Origin: an uncultured delta proteobacterium
Lineage (GTDB): Bacteria; Myxococcota_A; UBA9160; JAFDET01
Assembly: GCA_947259215.1 (NCBI GenBank)
Contig: CAMYLJ010000025.1
Span: 1-64,000, forward strand
DNA: 64,000 nt
Direction: 5' to 3'
The notes beneath the pieces are model-generated. The model was not told where the DNA came from. It searched no databases and was given only the letters and a program-made list of their open reading frames with translations. Within the stretch, counting starts at the first letter, position 1, and every line of letters begins with the position of its first letter. The translations under genes were made by a program, and so were the position numbers. Shown here piece by piece: positions 60,090-64,000 of this stretch.

Positions 60090-61201
60090 TGCGGGAGCGC
60101 CCCCGTCGGCATCCGCGGCCGGGGGAGCGAACGCTCCTCGCCGCGTCCCTGGCGGTGCTGGTGCTGTGCCTCGCGTTCCTGGCCGTGCCCAGCTGCCGGC
60201 AGGCGCTGCTGCGGCACAGCCAGGCGACGGCGGACGCCTGGGACGAGCGCTGGACGCGCAGGGTCGAGCGCGGCGAGGCGCTGCTCGCGGCGCAGCGCTT
60301 CGACGAAGCGGCGGCGCACCTGGAGGCGGTGGACCGCCGGTTCCCGGCGCCCCTCGTGAAGTACGGCCGCGACGGGGAACGCGAGCGCCTGTTGCGCGCG
60401 CTCGGCGCGAGCCACGCCGCGCTGGGGCGCAAGCGGCGCACGCTCGAGACGTACCGGCGGCTCGTGGCCTACGACCCCCTGAACTACCTGAACCACGTGG
60501 CCCTGGCCGAGGCGGCGCTGAGCTTCGACGAGCCGGACGAAGCGCTGGCCCACTTCGAGGAGGTCCTTCGCTTCCATCCGGGGCACCTGCCCTCGCTGCG
60601 GGCGGTGGTGGGAGCGCGCCTGGACGCCGGCGACTGGCGAGCCGGCGTGGCCGCGTACGAGCGCTATCTCGACGCCTTCCGACTGGAGCGGATCGAGTTC
60701 CAGGTCGGGGAACGGCGCGCGCAGGTGCCGGTTCTCGTCGACGGCCGCTGGCACGAGGTCGAGGCCGTCCTGCACAGCGGGGAGCCTGCGGAAGCGGCGC
60801 TGGCAGCGCCGGCGCTGCTGCTGCGCCCTGGGCCGCACGCGTTCGAGGTGGCGTCCCTGGTGCTGACGGGACCGCTCGCGGTGGGCGAGGCCGGGCCGCC
60901 GCCTCGGCGGGTGCTTCGAGCACCGCTCGTGTGGGAGCTGCAGGCTGCCGAGCCGGCAGCCTCCGCGCCGACTTTCCGCCTCGCGCTCGCTCCCGAGACG
61001 CGGGACTGGGTGACCGCTCGCCTGCGCGTGCGGCTCTTCAAGCCCGTGGACGCGGAGCTGTGGCGCCAGGTCGCTGCCGCCTACCGCAACCTGCTCGACT
61101 GGGAGGGGCTCGAACGCGCGCAGGGCCGCAGCGATCCGGCCCGCGTTGCGAGCGAAGCCGGAGCGCAGGCATCCCGAGCCGCGGGGGGGAGCGGGTCGTG
61201 A
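60089..61201 (+). CDS. Membrane-anchored TPR protein of the VTC/CotH operon
   Basis: 370 residues. One hydrophobic anchor (about 16-35, TLLAASLAVLVLCLAFLAVP) is followed by TPR-like helix pairs (EALLAAQRFDEAAAHLEAVD, RLLVAYDPLNYLNHV region, EPDEALAHFEEVLRFHPGHL; about 65-185). A beta-rich C-terminal domain follows (LVWELQAAEPA, FRLALAPETRDWVTARLRVR). The bulk is probably periplasmic. Translationally coupled to DUF4956 upstream and to CotH downstream (GTGA), so it is likely a scaffold for that system. Confidence 0.78.
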   Translation: MRERPRRHPRPGERTLLAASLAVLVLCLAFLAVPSCRQALLRHSQATADAWDERWTRRVERGEALLAAQRFDEAAAHLEAVDRRFPAPLVKYGRDGERERLLRALGASHAALGRKRRTLETYRRLVAYDPLNYLNHVALAEAALSFDEPDEALAHFEEVLRFHPGHLPSLRAVVGARLDAGDWRAGVAAYERYLDAFRLERIEFQVGERRAQVPVLVDGRWHEVEAVLHSGEPAEAALAAPALLLRPGPHAFEVASLVLTGPLAVGEAGPPPRRVLRAPLVWELQAAEPAASAPTFRLALAPETRDWVTARLRVRLFKPVDAELWRQVAAAYRNLLDWEGLERAQGRSDPARVASEAGAQASRAAGGSGS

Positions 61202-64000
61202 AGCGACTCGATCCGCGACGGGCGTCCTTCCTGGGGGCGCGCGCACCGGGCTGGCGTCAGCTGCGCCTGCGCGACGGTCTCTGGCTGGCGCTTCCGCTGC
61301 TGGCCCTGGTGGCATTCCTGGTGGCAGCGTCGGTGGCGGACTACCGCGAGGCCCGGCTCTTCGACGACTGGTGGTCGCAGCAGGCCAGCGTGTCGAAGTT
61401 CTTCGGCGCCCGCCTCGACGCCGCGCGCGCCCTGCCGGAGCGGATGCGGGTGCGGCGGCGCGTTGACGCCGAGGCGCCGGACCCGGCGCGCTTCCGGCTG
61501 CAGGTCCCGCGCCGCAGCTGGGCCGCCTGGCAGCGCGACCCGCTCGCCGCCTGGGGCAGCTGGATCGACGCCGACCTGATCGAAGGCAACGAGTACCTGC
61601 CCGTGGAGATCCGCAAGCGGGGCGATACCAGCGTGCACTGGCTGACGGCCAAGAAGTCCTTCACCTTGAAGGCTCCGCGCGGCGCCCTCTACAAGGACTA
61701 CCGGCGCCTGGCCTTCTCGGCCAAGACGCCCGTCTCGCAGCTGGTGGCCAACGGGCTGGCGAGCGAGTTCGACCTGCTGGCCGCGGACACCCGCATCGCG
61801 CCGGTCTTCGTGAACGACCGCTTCTACGGCCTGTTTCGCGTCAACGAGCTGGTCGACGAGTCGTTCCTGCGGCGGCGAGGACGCATGCCCGGGAACATCT
61901 TCCGGGCCGACGCCGCCGAGCGGGGCGAGGTGTACAAGGGACTGCCGCGCGAGGTCTTCTACAACCCGTACATCTGGGACCGTGTCGCCGCCAACGACCG
62001 GCCCGGGACGGACGCGCAGTCCGTGCTGCCGCGCTTCCTCGAGGACCTGGCGGGAACCACCTTCGACGACCACCTGCGACTGCTCCGCTGGCTCGACCGT
62101 GACGAGATCGCCCGCCTGCTCGCCTACCTCTGGACGACCGGTGACCTCTATCACCTGAGCCACGTACACAACCACTACCTCTACCAGGACCCGTCGAGCG
62201 GACTCCTGCACCCGATCCCCTGGGACACGCGCCTGCTGTCCGTCGACGCGCCGCCACCCTACCCGCTGAATCAGCTGCTGCGCGCGATGCTGCGCGACCC
62301 GTTCGTCTTCGCCGGGACGATGCGCGCGCTGGCGAGCCGGCTGGGTGACGACCGTCTGCCCCGGGCGGCGGAGGCCCTGCTCGAGCCGCTGCGGACCCGC
62401 TACGCGGATCACGTCGCCCTCGAACGTCTGCGCGGCGACGAGATCCCGCCGCTCGACGCCGCGGACGAGGCCCTGGTCGTCCTGCGCGCGAACCTCGCGT
62501 CCCTGGCCTCGCGCGTGGACGACGCGCGCACGGCCTGGCACGCGGAGCTGCCGACGCGACGCCCTGCCCTGCTCGACTTCCAGGCCCGCGGCCACGTGGG
62601 TGCGGAGCTGCTCGCCCTGCGAGTCACGGGCGAGATTCCCGAGGATGCCCGGCTGCAGCTCGTCGCCGACCGCGACCGCGACGGTGGCCGCAGCCAGGCC
62701 GATCCGGTGCTCGCGACCCGGCGGGTACGCGAGGGGAGCGAGGTCCGGCTGGTGCTGGAAGCCCCGGTCGCGCTGCTGCCCGGCAGCGACCCGGACGCCT
62801 GGGACATCCGCCCGGCGCCGCTGCACTACCGCTTCTTCCTGGAGGCCGAGGGTGGTGCGCGCCTGGCCTCGCTGCAGCCCGAGCTGGTGAACCCCCTGAC
62901 CGGCGCCGAGGTGACCCCGGAGCCCTGGGAGGCGGGCGCCTCGATTCCATCCGACGTCGCCTGGCACCCGTGGCGCTTCCCGGAGCCGTCCCGCCGCAGC
63001 CATCGGCTGGCGGGTCGCGTGCGACTCCGCGAGACGCTCGTGATCGGCCCCGGCGAGACGCTCGTGATCGAGCCCGGTAGCGTGCTGCAGCTCGACCCGG
63101 ACGTCTCGATCCTCGCACGCGGCAGGATCCTGGCGCGCGGCACGGCCGAACGACCGATCCGCGTCGAAGCGACCGATTCCCGCCAGCCGTGGGGAAGCGT
63201 CGCCCTCCAGGGCGACGGCGCCAGCGGCAGCCGCTTCACGCATGCGCACTTCTCCGGTGGGGGTGGGGCCTGGCTGGATCGCGTGGAGTACAAGGGGATG
63301 GTCAGTGCCCACTGGGTGCAGGACCTGCATTTCGACCACTGCGGATTCGCGGACAACCTGCGCTCCGACGACATGCTGAACGTCGTACACGGCACGGTGG
63401 TGATCGATCACAGCCGCTTCCTGCGCGCGAACGCCGACGCCCTGGACCTCGATTGCGCGCAAGGCCGGATCGTGCGCTCCCGTTTCGAAGACGCCCGCAA
63501 CGACGGCGTCGATCTGATGGCGTCCTCGCCCGTGATCGCGGACGTGGACGTCCTGCGCTCCGGAGACAAGGGCATCTCGATCGGCGAGGCCAGCGCGCCG
63601 CTCGTGCGCGGCGTCCGCATCCAGGACGGCGAGATCGGAATCGAGGTCAAGGACCGCTCGGAGCCCGTGATCCTGGACAGCCTCATCGCCGGCAACCGGA
63701 TCGGCCTGCGCCAGTACGCCAAGAACTGGCGCTACGGCGCGGGCGGCTGGGCCACCCTGGTGAACTCCGAGATCGCGGACAACGCCACACCGCTGGTCCT
63801 GCGGGACGGCTCGCGCCTCACCCGGCCCGGGAGCGGCGACCCCACACCCTGGATCCGGGCGCACTACGGCGCCGGTGAGAACGGAGCGCTCAGCCCCCTC
63901 GCCCCCCTCGAGTGGCAACGCGTCGACTGGGATTTCAGGTCGCTGGACGACGGCTGGCGGGCCGAAGGCGGCGTCACGCGCCTGCTCAAGCGCGAGGGCC
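61198..64000 (+). CDS. CotH-kinase-family protein with parallel beta-helix domain (3' end outside window)
   Basis: At least 934 residues; the C-terminus lies beyond the right edge. One membrane anchor (about 30-45, LALPLLALVAFLVAASVA) is followed by a CotH domain (about 110-400). Its features are VEIRKRGDTSVHWLTAKKSF (Arg/Gly nucleotide-loop region), RIAPVFVNDRFYGLFRVNEL and HNHYLYQDPSSGLLHPIPWD, in which Asp near 343 corresponds to the metal-binding Asp. A linker domain leads to a right-handed parallel beta-helix (about 600-880; VLQLDPDVSILARGRILARG, HFDHCGFADNLRSDDMLNVV). CotH is an atypical protein kinase of spore coats; here it probably acts outside the inner membrane. GTG start, coupled to the TPR gene. 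Confidence 0.87.
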   Translation, partial: MKRLDPRRASFLGARAPGWRQLRLRDGLWLALPLLALVAFLVAASVADYREARLFDDWWSQQASVSKFFGARLDAARALPERMRVRRRVDAEAPDPARFRLQVPRRSWAAWQRDPLAAWGSWIDADLIEGNEYLPVEIRKRGDTSVHWLTAKKSFTLKAPRGALYKDYRRLAFSAKTPVSQLVANGLASEFDLLAADTRIAPVFVNDRFYGLFRVNELVDESFLRRRGRMPGNIFRADAAERGEVYKGLPREVFYNPYIWDRVAANDRPGTDAQSVLPRFLEDLAGTTFDDHLRLLRWLDRDEIARLLAYLWTTGDLYHLSHVHNHYLYQDPSSGLLHPIPWDTRLLSVDAPPPYPLNQLLRAMLRDPFVFAGTMRALASRLGDDRLPRAAEALLEPLRTRYADHVALERLRGDEIPPLDAADEALVVLRANLASLASRVDDARTAWHAELPTRRPALLDFQARGHVGAELLALRVTGEIPEDARLQLVADRDRDGGRSQADPVLATRRVREGSEVRLVLEAPVALLPGSDPDAWDIRPAPLHYRFFLEAEGGARLASLQPELVNPLTGAEVTPEPWEAGASIPSDVAWHPWRFPEPSRRSHRLAGRVRLRETLVIGPGETLVIEPGSVLQLDPDVSILARGRILARGTAERPIRVEATDSRQPWGSVALQGDGASGSRFTHAHFSGGGGAWLDRVEYKGMVSAHWVQDLHFDHCGFADNLRSDDMLNVVHGTVVIDHSRFLRANADALDLDCAQGRIVRSRFEDARNDGVDLMASSPVIADVDVLRSGDKGISIGEASAPLVRGVRIQDGEIGIEVKDRSEPVILDSLIAGNRIGLRQYAKNWRYGAGGWATLVNSEIADNATPLVLRDGSRLTRPGSGDPTPWIRAHYGAGENGALSPLAPLEWQRVDWDFRSLDDGWRAEGGVTRLLKREG

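Noticed and set aside
60125-60150. Apparent fourth copy of the REP-like repeat (GAACGCTCCTCG)
   Set aside because: It lies inside the TPR coding frame, matches over only part of the repeat and lacks the TTGCG end; probably chance.
61081-63918. Long minus-strand open frame opposite the CotH gene
   Set aside because: Shadow of the plus-strand CotH/beta-helix gene; no domains and no ribosome site.
1-64000. tRNA, rRNA, CRISPR arrays, insertion sequences or phage integration
   Set aside because: No cloverleaf-like segment, rRNA core sequence, spaced short repeats, transposase or integrase motif was seen. The only repeated elements are the REP-like copies.

Overview
This is a 64 kb chromosomal piece of very high GC content, densely coded, with mostly GTG/ATG starts and many four-base start/stop overlaps. 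The gene content suggests a Gram-negative of the old deltaproteobacterial assemblage (Myxococcota or a relative). Outer-membrane barrels and lipoproteins are present, together with a TatT-type TRAP system, a 2-oxoacid:ferredoxin oxidoreductase, an iterative-type KS-AT-KS-ACP megasynthase and VTC/CotH genes. The lineage is an inference, since there is no rRNA gene to place it. I see no tRNA, rRNA, CRISPR array, insertion sequence, integrase or phage gene. No gene-free stretch exceeds about 280 bases; the longer gaps are treated with the flanking genes.

Layout. 1-6.8 kb (-): an acyl-CoA dehydrogenase followed by a KS-AT-KS-ACP synthase that runs off the left edge. 7.0-10.6 kb: a TPR protein, then a TetR repressor divergent from a membrane-anchored SMP-30/strictosidine-synthase-like protein, with two clear operators between them. 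10.6-16.2 kb (+): a zinc/metal uptake region (ZIP permease, small exported CxxC protein, outer-membrane barrel, ABC binding protein, ATPase, permease) closed by an intrinsic terminator. 16.3-20.0 kb (+): a coupled set of CBS protein, OprB-like porin, cytochrome c'-like protein and DASS transporter. 20.1-24.8 kb: an outer-membrane protein, a YjbR protein, hemN and fhs. 24.8-30.7 kb: a GH5 lipoprotein, a lipase, a ribbon-helix-helix/zinc-ribbon regulator facing an 88-aa protein across an AT-rich promoter, an ABHD18-like hydrolase, and polyphosphate:AMP phosphotransferase.

30.7-38.5 kb holds two CBS-domain proteins divergent from a six-gene coupled operon: amino-acid dehydrogenase, 2-oxoacid:ferredoxin oxidoreductase (gamma-delta, alpha, beta), a cyclic-2,3-diphosphoglycerate-synthetase-like NTPase, and carbamate kinase. 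Together these could turn an amino acid into acyl-CoA and reduced ferredoxin, with the released NH3 and CO2 feeding carbamate kinase. This is the most interesting metabolic module in the window. 38.5-41.3 kb (-) is a second unusual operon: MscL, an ECF sigma factor, an 89-aa protein, an MscS-type channel, a DUF4332 protein and a second related 89-aa protein, which looks like a sigma-factor-controlled osmotic-safety unit.

41.5-54.1 kb carries a cyclase-AAA-TPR signalling protein coupled to an aldonolactone-oxidase-like flavoprotein, two hybrid histidine kinases, and between them a TRAP uptake operon with the TatT lipoprotein. 54.1-58.5 kb holds a YbjN/TY-Chap-like protein, an amidinotransferase, a CDP-alcohol phosphatidyltransferase and a divergent flippase-like membrane protein. 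58.6-64 kb (+) is a coupled VTC-domain / DUF4956 / TPR / CotH-plus-beta-helix operon, cut by the right edge.
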